A DNA stretch of 64,000 nucleotides from Akkermansiaceae bacterium (lineage in GTDB: Bacteria > Verrucomicrobiota > Verrucomicrobiia > Verrucomicrobiales > Akkermansiaceae): the NCBI GenBank assembly GCA_025354565.1, contig JANXMQ010000069.1, positions 21,259 through 85,258 on the forward strand, written 5' to 3'. Position 1 is the stretch's first letter; each line of letters begins with the position of its first letter. Of the stretch, positions 43,649 to 54,114 are shown piece by piece. The position numbers and the translations under genes were made by a program. The notes under the pieces are model-generated. The model worked only from the letters and a program-made list of their open reading frames with translations, was not told the origin of the DNA and searched no databases.

Positions 43649-45643
43649 ATGAAAATCGACATCGTGACGGATACCTACGCCCCGGATGTGAACGGGGTGG
43701 CGATGACGCTGGGTCGTTTGTGTGACGGATTGAAAGCGCGCGGACATCGGATTCACGTCATCCACACCGGCGAGATCGCCAAGCCGGGTGAGACTTGTTC
43801 CGCAGCAGTGGCGTTGCCCGGCTATCGTGAGGTGCGGGTGGGCCTGCCCGAGCCGTTCAAGTTGCGGACGCGGTGGTTGAAAAAGCGCCCGGACGCGATC
43901 TACGTCGCCACCGAGAGTCCGTTAGGCAAGTCCGCACTCAAGGCGGCGAACGCGCTGGGCATCCCGGTGGCCACTGGGTTTCACACGAATTTCCATCAAT
44001 ACATGGAGCAATACCGGATGGGTGGCTTGCAGCCGGTGGCGATGGCCTATCTCAAGAATTTCCACCAACGCGCGGACTGCACTCTGACGCCGTCCCAAGA
44101 CGTGGTGGATAAGCTGTTAGCTGAGGGTTTCCGAAATGTCTATCTGCTAGGACGCGGGGTTGACACCGTGTTATACGCACCTGAGAAACGCTGTGCGACG
44201 CTTCGCGCGGAGTGGGGTGCCAGTCCGGGATCGCCCGTGGCGATGATCGTCGGACGGGTGGCGGCGGAGAAAAATTTTGACCTCGCGCTACTGGCCTTCG
44301 AACAAATGCGCCAGGCCGTCCCGGATGTGCGCTGCGTGGTAGTCGGCGATGGTCCGTTGCGGGAGAGGCTGGCAGAGAAATACGCTTGGCTGCATTTCGC
44401 CGGAGTCCGGCTCGGGGAGGATCTGGCGCAGCACTATGCCTCGGCAGATGTGCTGGTTTTTCCCAGCGAGACGGAGACCTTTGGCAATGTCATGTTAGAA
44501 GGCCTGGCCAGCGGCCTGGCCACGGTGAGTTATGATTATGCCGCCGCCAATCTGCATGTGCAGGATGGCGGGAACGGCCTGAAGGCGGTCAAGGGCGATG
44601 CGGTTGGTTTTCTGAAAATCGCGGTCGAAGCTCTCTCAATCCGCTCGGATCACCCGCTGCGACTGGCCGCGCGTGAAACGGCGGAAACTCTCGGCTGGGA
44701 GCAGGTGGTGAAGGAATTTGAAAACCGCTTGGAAACCATCGCCGGAATCAAGCCGACCACTACGCCGCCCGCCTTCAAGCTGGCGAAACGCCCGAAGTTC
44801 CATTGCCGGACGGTTTTTCTATCAGACATCCATCTCGGCACGCCCGACAGCAAGGCGAACGAGGTGGTGGATTTCCTCAAACATATCCGCTGCGCCAAGC
44901 TGGTCCTCAATGGCGACATCATCGACGGCTGGGCCCTGCGGCGCGGTGGAAAATGGAGCGCCCGCCACAGCCGCGTGATCCGCAGGGTGCTCAAGATGAC
45001 CGAGCGCGATGATACGGAAGTGATCTATCTGCGGGGCAATCACGATGACATCCTCGAACGTTTTCTGCCGCTGTCCTTTGGCCGGATCAAGTTCACCAAG
45101 GAACACATTCACCTAACTGAAACAGGCAAGCGCTATTTCATCGTGCATGGCGACGGCTTCGACAGTGTCTCCACCAATCACCGCTGGCTGGCCTCACTGG
45201 GCGCGGTCGGCTACGATTTTCTGTTAAGTGCAAATCGACTCTACAATCATTGGCGGGCATGGCGGGGTAAGGAATATTTCTCACTTAGCAAGCGGGTGAA
45301 GGCCAAGGTAAAATCCGCTGTTAGTTTCGTGGACCGCTATGAGGAACTGCTCCAGGATCTGGCCCGCCACAAGAAATGCGACGGCATCATCTGCGGTCAC
45401 ATCCACACGCCGGAGGACAAACAGGTCGGGGAAATCCACTATCTCAACTCGGGCGACTGGGTGGAGAGTCTGACCGCCATCATCGAGCATGACGACGGAC
45501 GGATGGAGCTGATCCAGTATGATGAGTTCATGAAATCGCTACTGGCAACGGCAGAGCCTGAGGCGAAAAATCCGCCTGCGGAACCGGCCTTGGCAGGGAC
45601 CGAGTTGCCAGCGGCCATGCAGATAGCGCTTCGCAGTAGATAG
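43649..45643 (+). CDS. GT4 glycosyltransferase fused to LpxH-like metallophosphoesterase
   Basis: N-term 'MKIDIVTDTYAPDVNGVAMTLGRLCDGLKARGH' + 'VFPSETETFGNVMLEGLASGLATVSYD'; C-term 'SDIHLG','NGDIIDGW','LRGNHDD','HGDGFD','GHIHTP'. Confidence 0.93.
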   Translation: MKIDIVTDTYAPDVNGVAMTLGRLCDGLKARGHRIHVIHTGEIAKPGETCSAAVALPGYREVRVGLPEPFKLRTRWLKKRPDAIYVATESPLGKSALKAANALGIPVATGFHTNFHQYMEQYRMGGLQPVAMAYLKNFHQRADCTLTPSQDVVDKLLAEGFRNVYLLGRGVDTVLYAPEKRCATLRAEWGASPGSPVAMIVGRVAAEKNFDLALLAFEQMRQAVPDVRCVVVGDGPLRERLAEKYAWLHFAGVRLGEDLAQHYASADVLVFPSETETFGNVMLEGLASGLATVSYDYAAANLHVQDGGNGLKAVKGDAVGFLKIAVEALSIRSDHPLRLAARETAETLGWEQVVKEFENRLETIAGIKPTTTPPAFKLAKRPKFHCRTVFLSDIHLGTPDSKANEVVDFLKHIRCAKLVLNGDIIDGWALRRGGKWSARHSRVIRRVLKMTERDDTEVIYLRGNHDDILERFLPLSFGRIKFTKEHIHLTETGKRYFIVHGDGFDSVSTNHRWLASLGAVGYDFLLSANRLYNHWRAWRGKEYFSLSKRVKAKVKSAVSFVDRYEELLQDLARHKKCDGIICGHIHTPEDKQVGEIHYLNSGDWVESLTAIIEHDDGRMELIQYDEFMKSLLATAEPEAKNPPAEPALAGTELPAAMQIALRSR

Positions 45644-45658
45644 GATCTCGCCAGCGCT

Positions 45659-45681
45659 CGCCCGACATTCCGGGCGTTTTT
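45659..45681 (+). terminator. rho-independent terminator
   Basis: CGCCCG-acattc-CGGGCG followed by TTTTT. Confidence 0.75.
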
Positions 45682-45781
45682 GACAACCGGGCGTTTTCCC
45701 CGCATGGGAAAAATTTCGCACTGCATCGAGATTTCATGAATCCTTCATCAAGCATTCATGCGACGGGTGGATTCATGGCGC

Positions 45782-47425
45782 ATGGCCAAATTCAACAAAC
45801 TGTTACTGATTTCCGCGCTGGCATCGAATCTGGTCTGGGCAGGGCCGGGGCTGGATCTGGCAGAAGTGAAACTGCCTTATGGCGAATTGAAATCTCTCAT
45901 CACTGCGGCCACCCGCCCGGTCGCCAATCGAGGGCCGACGTCCGCGCTGTTGTCGGCGCGGTTCCGGTTTAGTATGATGGAAGGCAAGCCGGTGGCGGAT
46001 GCTCTATTTCGCACCACGGCCTTCGCCGAGGGCTTGGCGATGGTTCCGTTAGTTGGCGGTGCTGTGTCAGTAGCAAGCCAGCAACCGCCGGATTCAAGGA
46101 TCGTGATTGAGGATAATATGCTCTGTCAGGCGCTCGAAAAACCGGGCAGCCAGAATCTCGAAATGCGGCTTTTACCTGTCTTTGGTGGGGAAGGAGCGGG
46201 TCTGATCATCCCCGCCTGCCCGGCGGCGATATTTGAAACCGGTGAGCTGGGTGCTGAGTGGTCGCTGGGCGTGAAACTCGACGGCAAGGAGCAAGTGCTG
46301 GGTTCTAACCAAAAAGTGGCGCTGCCGTTCGGCGGGGGCGTGGTGGAGATTCGGATGTTGGGTGGCGAGGAAACGCGTGAGGCGCTGCGCCCGCCGGAAC
46401 CCTCGGTATGGAGCTGGCAACAGCAGGCGCTGGTCATCCCGGGCGATGGCGAGATTGCTTATCGGGTGTTGGGCCGTGCATCCGCAGCGAGTGGCTCGGG
46501 AGTCGCGGCAGCGCTGGCTTTGCCGGCGGACGCGCGGGAGGTGAAAGTCACGGGCGATAACCTTGCCGGGACCAAAGTCACACGCGGGGCGGATCGCGCT
46601 CAGACACTACAGATCGAGTGGAAAACCCGGGGACTGCTAGAGCGCGAGGTGGCGATTTCCTACCTGTTGCCGTGCCGTCCGCTGGATCGTAAGTGGAAAC
46701 TTCAGGCCCCTTCGGCTCCGGGAGAGAACGCGACTCAAACGCGTTTCATCATTCCCGGAGTGCCCGAGTTCGCCTATGCGGCGGACGGATTGACGGGGCC
46801 GTTTGCGGTCAAGGGCCTGCCGCAGCGCTTGACCAGCGATCTCAAAAGCCAAGCCTGCTATCAGATAGATGCCGCCACTGTGGCGGATCTGACGGTGACT
46901 CCGCTGCCCTTGGTGGCGACGGCGGATGCGATCATCAGCGAGGCGCTGTGGACCGTGAAGCTTGAGCCGGACGGCGCGATGTTGGTCGAGGGGACGATGA
47001 GCCTTGAGCATCGCGGGATGCTTGGAGTGTTGCTAGACGTCCCGCCAGGGATGACGCTGCTGGCCTGCAATGTCGGCGGGAAGTCGGCCTCACCGGTGGA
47101 TGCGGGGGCGGGAAAACTAGAGATTCACCTAGCGGGGGAGGAGGCCAGCACGCGGATTTCATGCTCATTCACCGGTCGCGTTGCGGCGTTTGATCCGGTG
47201 GCCGGAACCTTGGAACTGGCATTGCCGCAGACCCCGTTATTTATCCGCGCACTGACATGGAAGATCGAGCTGCCGCGTGGCTATCAGGCGGAAACCCACG
47301 GCAATCTGGTCCGCGTGGCGGATTCCGGTGACCCAACTTCCCGGCTGACGCTGCGGAAAAACCTGTGCCGTGAAGAGCGGCCTGAGACCCATGTTTTCTA
47401 TCAACGCTCCGATTTGAAAAACTGA
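45782..47425 (+). CDS. secreted hypothetical protein, paired with the downstream membrane protein
   Basis: MAKFNKLLLISALASNLVWAGPGL signal peptide; beta-rich 548 aa. Confidence 0.6.
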   Translation: MAKFNKLLLISALASNLVWAGPGLDLAEVKLPYGELKSLITAATRPVANRGPTSALLSARFRFSMMEGKPVADALFRTTAFAEGLAMVPLVGGAVSVASQQPPDSRIVIEDNMLCQALEKPGSQNLEMRLLPVFGGEGAGLIIPACPAAIFETGELGAEWSLGVKLDGKEQVLGSNQKVALPFGGGVVEIRMLGGEETREALRPPEPSVWSWQQQALVIPGDGEIAYRVLGRASAASGSGVAAALALPADAREVKVTGDNLAGTKVTRGADRAQTLQIEWKTRGLLEREVAISYLLPCRPLDRKWKLQAPSAPGENATQTRFIIPGVPEFAYAADGLTGPFAVKGLPQRLTSDLKSQACYQIDAATVADLTVTPLPLVATADAIISEALWTVKLEPDGAMLVEGTMSLEHRGMLGVLLDVPPGMTLLACNVGGKSASPVDAGAGKLEIHLAGEEASTRISCSFTGRVAAFDPVAGTLELALPQTPLFIRALTWKIELPRGYQAETHGNLVRVADSGDPTSRLTLRKNLCREERPETHVFYQRSDLKN

Positions 47426-47458
47426 TATTTAAAGTATCAACTCTCGCCTTATATCTCT

Positions 47459-48667
47459 ATGAAAATCATTCATTTAATCGCATCAGTATTCATCGTCGGC
47501 TGCACGACACTGGCTTGGTTCGTGCTGGCGTTCGCTATGTCGAAACGGACTGAAGAGTCATCGCAAACCATGTCGCGTGAAGTCACCGGCGTGTGGAATC
47601 CCGCCTTGGAACAGAAACACCCTGAGGCTTGGTATGAAACGCCCAATGCGCCCGGTGGTCGTGCGACTTTGCTACCCGCGAAGTCCACTGTGCTGGTTGA
47701 TTTGAAATTTGTCCCGAAACAACGCGGCTTGTTCCGCCACCGCACCTATGATGTGGGTTTCAAGGCGGACTATACTTTTGTCAATCCGACCCGCATCCCA
47801 CAGACACTTTATATAAGTTTCCCGTTGCCAGCGGGGGCGGAGAAACTGGAAGGATTTGAATGCATGTTCGATAATGTGAAGGAGTCAGTAGCCACGAGGC
47901 CGAACAGTTCCGGTGAGGCGACACGGGCCATTGTGGTGCCGGCTTCTGGAAGTATCATGCTCCACGCGGCCTATCAGACGAGAGGCACCGGAACATGGAC
48001 TTATGGGTTTCCGGATAAACGCCGGATCGCCGGATTTATCCTGAAAATGCGCACGGATTTCACCGAGATCAATTTCCCAATGGGGACTGGATCGCCGAAA
48101 GATGGCGACCGGAAAATGGATGGCAATGGCTGGGATCTGGTTTGGAATTACCCGGACGTGCTGGCGGTGCCGTCGATCGGGATGGACATGCCGAACCTAT
48201 TGAATGCCGGGCCGGTGGCGGCGCGGATTGCGTTTTTTGCACCGGTCTCGTTGGTGTTTTTCGTGACGGTGTTGTTATTGGTCGGCGGACTCAAGGGCGT
48301 GCCGCTGCACCCGATGCATGTGTTTTTTGTCGCCGCAGGGTTCTTCGCCTTTCACCTGTTGTTCGCCTATTTGGTGGATCTGATTCCGCTCTATCCGAGT
48401 TTCGCGATCGCGACGGTGGTTTCGGTGGTGTTAGTTTGTGGCTACCTGCGGGCGGTGGGTGGCAATACTTTGTTTAAAGTGGCATTACCGGCACAGCTCG
48501 CCTATCTGGTTTTGTTCAGCGCGTCATTTTTCTTCGACGGCCTAACAGGTATCACGTTGACGATCTGCGGGGTGGCCACGCTCGCCCTGTTGATGGCGCT
48601 GACCGCCAGGGTCGAGTGGCGCACGCATTTCACCAAACGCCGGGACATGGTGGCTGGGGTGAGTTGA
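47459..48667 (+). CDS. CreD-like multi-TM inner-membrane protein
   Basis: N-terminal TM, beta domain, then 5-6 TM 'GLKGVPLHPMHVFFVAAGFFAFHLLFAYLVDLI' similar to CreD C-terminal region. Confidence 0.65.
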   Translation: MKIIHLIASVFIVGCTTLAWFVLAFAMSKRTEESSQTMSREVTGVWNPALEQKHPEAWYETPNAPGGRATLLPAKSTVLVDLKFVPKQRGLFRHRTYDVGFKADYTFVNPTRIPQTLYISFPLPAGAEKLEGFECMFDNVKESVATRPNSSGEATRAIVVPASGSIMLHAAYQTRGTGTWTYGFPDKRRIAGFILKMRTDFTEINFPMGTGSPKDGDRKMDGNGWDLVWNYPDVLAVPSIGMDMPNLLNAGPVAARIAFFAPVSLVFFVTVLLLVGGLKGVPLHPMHVFFVAAGFFAFHLLFAYLVDLIPLYPSFAIATVVSVVLVCGYLRAVGGNTLFKVALPAQLAYLVLFSASFFFDGLTGITLTICGVATLALLMALTARVEWRTHFTKRRDMVAGVS

Positions 48668-48696
48668 ACCTGGAACTCATCCTCGCCGCCGCGCTG

Positions 48697-49203
48697 TCAC
48701 GGGGTGGCGAGGAACTTGAGCACGTCTTCCGCCTGTTTCTCGGTCGCGGCGCTGAGGTCGAACCAGACGAGTTTGGAATCTTTGAAAAGATATGCCTGAC
48801 GTTTGGCGAAGCCCATGGTTTTCGGCACGCCGAAGGCATCGACGACCTTGCCATCGTGGTCAGCAAGGAGTTCGAAGGGGAGTTTGTATTTGTCCTTGAA
48901 GGCTTTCTGGGCAGGAACCTTGTCCATGCTCACGCCATAGATTTTGACGCCTTTTTGTGTAAGTTTTTCATAAGAGTCGCGAAGGCTGCATGCCTGTTTG
49001 GTGCAGCCGGGCGTGTCGGCTTTCGGATAGAAATAAACGAGCGTGTAGCCTTTCGCGCCAGCCTCGGCGAGTTTCACGACTTGTTCGTCCTGATTTTTTT
49101 GTTCGACCGCTGGCAGCGCGGCCCCGAGGGCGAGTGGCGCGGCTTGGGCGGTGGTGGCAATGATGCTGGCGGCGGCGGTGAGGACTTGGGCAACGGTTTT
49201 CAT
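48697..49203 (-). CDS. secreted peroxiredoxin (AhpC/TSA, Bcp-like)
   Basis: Signal peptide MKTVAQVLTAAASIIATTAQA; 'LVYFYPKADTPGCTKQACSLRDSYEKL'. Confidence 0.93.
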   Translation of the reverse strand: MKTVAQVLTAAASIIATTAQAAPLALGAALPAVEQKNQDEQVVKLAEAGAKGYTLVYFYPKADTPGCTKQACSLRDSYEKLTQKGVKIYGVSMDKVPAQKAFKDKYKLPFELLADHDGKVVDAFGVPKTMGFAKRQAYLFKDSKLVWFDLSAATEKQAEDVLKFLATP

Positions 49204-49348
49204 CGCCGCAAATCTCGCACCGTATTTTAAAATGGCAATCCCGAGTTGCGGCCAGTGAAATTTACGCAGCTCGCTGAGGTGGTGCGGGCAGGATGGCGGC
49301 ATTCCGGCGCTGGAAATTGTGTCTTGAATCCCGCCCCCGGATGGAATC

Positions 49349-51130
49349 ATGCTGCGTCAGAACATGCCACAGTCCGGTAGCGAGCAAGAGATCATCTATG
49401 AGGGAATCCCAGCTTCTCCCGGCATCGCCATCGCCCCGGTGCATGTGAGCGCCCGTGGCTTCGCGGCACCGGATATTTATGAAATCAATGTAACCGAGGT
49501 GGAAGGCGAGCAGGCCCGGTTCATGCAGGCGTTGGACATCACGAAGCGCCAGTTGGTCGAATTGCAAAGTCGGCTGGAGGATCTATCAGGCAATAACGAG
49601 AGTGGCATCTTCGAGGCGCACGCGATGATTCTCGAAGACCGGGCAGTGGTGGATCGCGTCATCCAAGCCATCGGCCGCCGCCAGCAAAATGCCGAGTATG
49701 CCTTTTACGCGGTGATGCAAAATTTCCTCGAAGCCATGCGCCGCATCCCCGATCCCTATCTGCGGGAGCGGACCGCCGACATCGAGGACGTGGCCCAGCG
49801 GGTATTGAGAAATTTCAGCACCGAGGGCGACGTCCGACCGCTAGGCCCGGAGGATCAACATGTCCTCGTGGCATACGATTTAGCACCGTCGGACACCGCC
49901 TCGATGAACCGGCGGCATGTGTTAGGCTTTGCCACCGAACAAGGCAGTGTGAACTCGCACACCGCTATCCTCGCCCGCTCGTTCGGCATTCCCGCAGTCG
50001 TCGGCTTGGACGGCGCGGTCATCGACATCATCGCGCTGACGCCTTCGATCCTTGATGGTTACACGGGAAAACTGATTTTACACCCCGCCCCTGAAACGCT
50101 GGAACGCTACCGAAGCCTGATGCTGGCTAAGGAAAAAGTCCGCAGCTCGCTGGATGCGATGCGCGGTGCGGCCACTGAAACCGTGGACGGGCGATCTCTA
50201 ACGGTTTCTGCCAACATTGAACTCGTCGATGAACTTGCCCTGGTGAAACGCAGCGGAGCGAAGGGCATCGGCCTCTATCGGACGGAGTTTCTGTTACTCA
50301 ACGGCGAGGAAATGCCGGACGAAAAGCAGCAGGCGGAAGTCTATACCCGAGTTGCCCGCGAGATGGCCCCACACACGGTCATCATCCGGACTCTGGACGC
50401 GGGTGGTGACAAGCTGCCGGTAGAGCCACTAACCGATCCTGAGCCGAATCCCTTTCTTGGCTGGCGTGGCATCCGGGTTTCACTAGCGCGGCCAGCGATG
50501 TTCCGGGAGCAAATACGGGCGGTGCTGCGGGCCAGTGCTTTCGGGAAAGTCGCGCTGATGTTTCCGATGATCTCGGGGATTTCCGAAGTCACCCGGAGCA
50601 AGGAAATGGTGAAGCGCTGCATGGATGAATTAGAAAAAGAAGCGGTTCCCTTCGATCACCACCTGCCTGTCGGGATCATGATCGAGGTGCCAGCCGCCGC
50701 CATTTGCGCGGATCTGCTCGCGCCGGAAGTGGACTTTTTTTCAATCGGCACCAACGACTTGATCCAATACACCGTCGCCGCCGACCGCGTGAATCCCCAT
50801 GTCGCGGAACTCTACCGGCCCACCCACCCGGGGGTGATCCGCTTGATCAAGCGCACTATCGACGCGGCCACCGACAACGGCATCTGGACCGGTGTTTGCG
50901 GGGAAATGGCTGGCGATATTCGTCTAACACCCTTGCTGCTGGGCCTGGGTGTTGAGGAACTTTCGGTCGGTCCGCAACAGGTCCCACGGGTCGGCCAAGT
51001 GATCCGCTCGCTCAGTCATGCGGAGTGCGCGGCGATGGCGGACGAGGCGCTTCGGCTATCGCGAAGTCAGGACATTCTCGAGCTTTCGATGTCGCTCGCT
51101 CGCAAGCATTATGCTAATCTGCTAGATTGA
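49349..51130 (+). CDS. ptsI: phosphoenolpyruvate-protein phosphotransferase (EI)
   Basis: 'GSVNSHTAILARSFGIPAVVG' His site; 'IGLYRTEFLLL'; 'FFSIGTNDLIQYTVAADR'. Confidence 0.95.
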   Translation: MLRQNMPQSGSEQEIIYEGIPASPGIAIAPVHVSARGFAAPDIYEINVTEVEGEQARFMQALDITKRQLVELQSRLEDLSGNNESGIFEAHAMILEDRAVVDRVIQAIGRRQQNAEYAFYAVMQNFLEAMRRIPDPYLRERTADIEDVAQRVLRNFSTEGDVRPLGPEDQHVLVAYDLAPSDTASMNRRHVLGFATEQGSVNSHTAILARSFGIPAVVGLDGAVIDIIALTPSILDGYTGKLILHPAPETLERYRSLMLAKEKVRSSLDAMRGAATETVDGRSLTVSANIELVDELALVKRSGAKGIGLYRTEFLLLNGEEMPDEKQQAEVYTRVAREMAPHTVIIRTLDAGGDKLPVEPLTDPEPNPFLGWRGIRVSLARPAMFREQIRAVLRASAFGKVALMFPMISGISEVTRSKEMVKRCMDELEKEAVPFDHHLPVGIMIEVPAAAICADLLAPEVDFFSIGTNDLIQYTVAADRVNPHVAELYRPTHPGVIRLIKRTIDAATDNGIWTGVCGEMAGDIRLTPLLLGLGVEELSVGPQQVPRVGQVIRSLSHAECAAMADEALRLSRSQDILELSMSLARKHYANLLD

Positions 51131-51207
51131 GCGAGCCTGCGTGGTGGGCATGCTGAGAATGACGAAATGGCATTAGGCGGAACGGCGGATTCAATTATGA
51201 TGTCGGC

Positions 51208-51924
51208 ATGAACACAAACCTGGACCTGAAAATCCGCCGCGCGGGTGAGCGTGGCCATGCAAATCACGGCTGGCTCGACAGTTGGCACACCTTTTCCTTC
51301 GCCGACTATTATGACCCGGAAAACATGGGCTTCCGCTCGCTGCGCGTAATCAATGACGACCGCATCGCCGGTGGTGGCGGATTCCCGACGCATCCCCATC
51401 GCGACATGGAAATTTTCTCCTACCTGTTAGCGGGAAATCTCGCTCACCAAGATTCGATGGGCAACCACCGCGTGCTCAAGCCCGGTGAGATCCAAATGAT
51501 GCGCGCCGGCTCCGGCGTGCGGCACTCCGAGTTCAATCCCTCCGCCACCGAGCCAGCCCATTTGTTGCAAATCTGGATCACGCCCGACACCCGCGGCCTC
51601 ACTCCGGCCTACACCGAGTGGACGCCAGCGCCGGGCCATGAGAACGATGTCAAAACACTGGTGATTTCCACCGACGGGCGGGACTGTTCCGCCACCATCG
51701 CCCAAGATGCGTCGATTTATCTGTTGAAATTCCAGCCCGGCAGCAGCACCAGCCACCAACTCACCGCCGGTCGCGGCCTGTGGCTGCATGTCGCCAAAGG
51801 CTCGGTTAACGTGAACGGCATTCTTCTAACAGCAGGCGACGCGCTCGCCCTGGAACAGCCGGGTGAAATCGCTATCACCGCCACTGCCGAAGCTGCCGAA
51901 GCGATTCTATTTGACCTTGGCTAA
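51208..51924 (+). CDS. pirin family protein (YhaK-like)
   Basis: 'RGHANHGWLDSWHTFSFADYYDPENMGFRSLRVINDDRIAGGGGFPTHPHRDMEIFSYLLAG'. Confidence 0.95.
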   Translation: MNTNLDLKIRRAGERGHANHGWLDSWHTFSFADYYDPENMGFRSLRVINDDRIAGGGGFPTHPHRDMEIFSYLLAGNLAHQDSMGNHRVLKPGEIQMMRAGSGVRHSEFNPSATEPAHLLQIWITPDTRGLTPAYTEWTPAPGHENDVKTLVISTDGRDCSATIAQDASIYLLKFQPGSSTSHQLTAGRGLWLHVAKGSVNVNGILLTAGDALALEQPGEIAITATAEAAEAILFDLG

Positions 51925-51960
51925 ATCCCGCTAAGTTCTCCTAACACTACACCAACTCCC

Positions 51961-53037
51961 ATGTCCGATCCACTATTCCAACCGCTGCGAGCCGGGGCGC
52001 TCACGTTTTCTAACCGCATGGTGATGGCGCCGCTCACCCGCTGCCGCGCCTCCGCCGGGCGTGTGCCTAACAAGATGATGGCCGAGTACTATGTCCAACG
52101 TAGCGCCTTCGGTATGATCCTGACAGAAGCCACCTCGATTTCGCCGCAGGGCGTCGGTTATCCGAACACTCCCGGCATCTGGTCTGCGGAACAAGTGGCG
52201 GGCTGGCAGCTCGTCACCCGTGCCGTGCATGAGGCGGGTGGTCGGATTTTGCTCCAACTCTGGCATGTTGGCCGCGTTTCCGATCCAATCTACCTGAATG
52301 GTGAACTGCCTGTCGCTCCCAGCGCCATCGCGCCAACGGGGCATGTGAGTTTGATTCGTCCACTCAAGGATTTCGTAACGCCCCGCGCCTTGGAACTAAC
52401 CGAAATTCCCGGCATCATCGCAGACTACCGCCGTGCGGCGGAAAACGCGATGACGGCTGGCTTTGACGGAGTGGAAATCCACGGAGCTAACGGTTATCTC
52501 ATCGACCAGTTCCTCCAAGACTCCTCAAACCTGCGCACGGACGAATACGGCGGCTCGATTGAAAACCGCGCCCGTTTCCTGCTAGAAGCCACGGATGCCG
52601 TCACCTCCGTCTGGGGTGCGGGCCGCGTGGGAGTTCACCTTGCCCCTCGTGGCGATGCCCACGGCATGGGCGATTCGGCCATTTCCTCGGTCTTCCATCA
52701 CGCCGCCCGCGAACTCGGAAAACGGCACCTTGCCTTCCTCTGCGCCCGTGAGTCGTATGACAAGCCCGCCCTCGGTCCATCGCTCAAGCACAGCTTCGGC
52801 GGCGTTTACATCGCCAACGAAAATTTCACCGCCGAGGCCGCGCGGGAAGCGATTCGCTCGGGCACAGCCGATGCGGTGGCGTTTGGGAAAACCGCCATCG
52901 CCAATCCTGATCTGGTCGAGCGCTTCCGAGTCGGCGCGCCCCTCAATCCGCCCGACCCGACGACCTTCTACGGCGATGGCCCGCAAGGCTATACCGACTA
53001 TCCATTTCTCGAAACCACAACGATCCAACCATCATGA
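51961..53037 (+). CDS. Old Yellow Enzyme family alkene reductase (NemA-like)
   Basis: 'NRMVMAPLTRCRASAGRVPNKMMAEYYVQRS', 'GFDGVEIHGANGYLIDQFLQDSSN'. Confidence 0.95.
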   Translation: MSDPLFQPLRAGALTFSNRMVMAPLTRCRASAGRVPNKMMAEYYVQRSAFGMILTEATSISPQGVGYPNTPGIWSAEQVAGWQLVTRAVHEAGGRILLQLWHVGRVSDPIYLNGELPVAPSAIAPTGHVSLIRPLKDFVTPRALELTEIPGIIADYRRAAENAMTAGFDGVEIHGANGYLIDQFLQDSSNLRTDEYGGSIENRARFLLEATDAVTSVWGAGRVGVHLAPRGDAHGMGDSAISSVFHHAARELGKRHLAFLCARESYDKPALGPSLKHSFGGVYIANENFTAEAAREAIRSGTADAVAFGKTAIANPDLVERFRVGAPLNPPDPTTFYGDGPQGYTDYPFLETTTIQPS

Positions 53038-53603
53038 ACCAACCACGCATCCTTATCTTCGGCGGTAGTCTCCGCACCGAATCCTACAATCAGAAACTCG
53101 CCACCATCGCTGCGGACGCCGCCCGCGTCGCCGGGGCGGAAGTCACCCTCATCGCCCTCCGGGATTTCCGGATGCCGCTTTTCGACGAAGATCTCGAAGC
53201 CGCCGAGGGAATGCCGGAAACCGCGCGGAAATTGAAAGCGTTGTTTGCGGAAAACACCGGACTCATCATCGCATCGCCCGAGTATAACAGCACCATCACC
53301 GCCGCACTCAAGAACGCGATTGACTGGGTTTCCCGGGCGACTGAGCCTAACGAAAAACCGCTTTCCGTCCTGAGCGGAAAATCCGCAGCGATCCTATCCG
53401 CCTCGCCCGGCGGTTACGGTGGTGCGCGTAGCCTCGCCCAGCTCCGGCCGTTTTTGGAAAACATCGGCATCACCGTCCTCGCGGATCAGGTTTCGATTCC
53501 TAAAGCCTACGAAGCCTTTGATGCCGCTGGTAAATTAATCGATCCCGTCCATGCCGCCGCAGTCACCGCGCTCGCCGCGAGCCTCGTGGCGAAACTTGCA
53601 TGA
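53034..53603 (+). CDS. NAD(P)H-dependent FMN reductase
   Basis: 'ILIFGGSLRTESYNQKLA', 'LIIASPEYNSTITAALKNAIDWVSR'. Confidence 0.93.
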   Translation: MNQPRILIFGGSLRTESYNQKLATIAADAARVAGAEVTLIALRDFRMPLFDEDLEAAEGMPETARKLKALFAENTGLIIASPEYNSTITAALKNAIDWVSRATEPNEKPLSVLSGKSAAILSASPGGYGGARSLAQLRPFLENIGITVLADQVSIPKAYEAFDAAGKLIDPVHAAAVTALAASLVAKLA

Positions 53604-53696
53604 CAGGCCGATTGATACTCGCCACTCCTCCAAGTATTCCAAATTCCGCGAGAAATTCCGATGGCGGTATCCGCGTTGCTGATGCATTGCTTTGCC

Positions 53697-54089
53697 ATGC
53701 ACGAAACGAAGTCTCATAGCAAAACCATCGGCTATCTGTTATGGATTTTCGGTTTCACGGGTGCGCATCGGTTTTATTATGGCAAGCCGATCAGTGGAGT
53801 AATCTGGTTCTGCACGTTGGGTTTATTGGGCGTGGGCTGGCTCATCGATCTCTTTCTGATTCCCGGCATGGACCGTCGGGCGGATGCGCGCTACACCAGC
53901 GGCAGATATGATTATTCGGTCGCATGGATTCTGCTGACCTTTCTCGGAGGCTTTGGCATCCACCGCTTTTATCTTGGTAAACCACTTACCGGATTGCTCT
54001 GGTTGTTTACAGGCGGCTTATTTCTCGTTGGCTGGCTCTATGATTTCTGCACGCTCAATGACCAAGTGGATGAGATGAACCGCGCTTGA
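53697..54089 (+). CDS. tandem TM2-domain protein
   Basis: 'GYLLWIFGFTGAHRFYYGKPISGVIW' and 'ILLTFLGGFGIHRFYLGKPLTGLLW'. Confidence 0.85.
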   Translation: MHETKSHSKTIGYLLWIFGFTGAHRFYYGKPISGVIWFCTLGLLGVGWLIDLFLIPGMDRRADARYTSGRYDYSVAWILLTFLGGFGIHRFYLGKPLTGLLWLFTGGLFLVGWLYDFCTLNDQVDEMNRA

Positions 54090-54114
54090 TGGGTAACTCT
54101 GGAAACGGCCGAAT

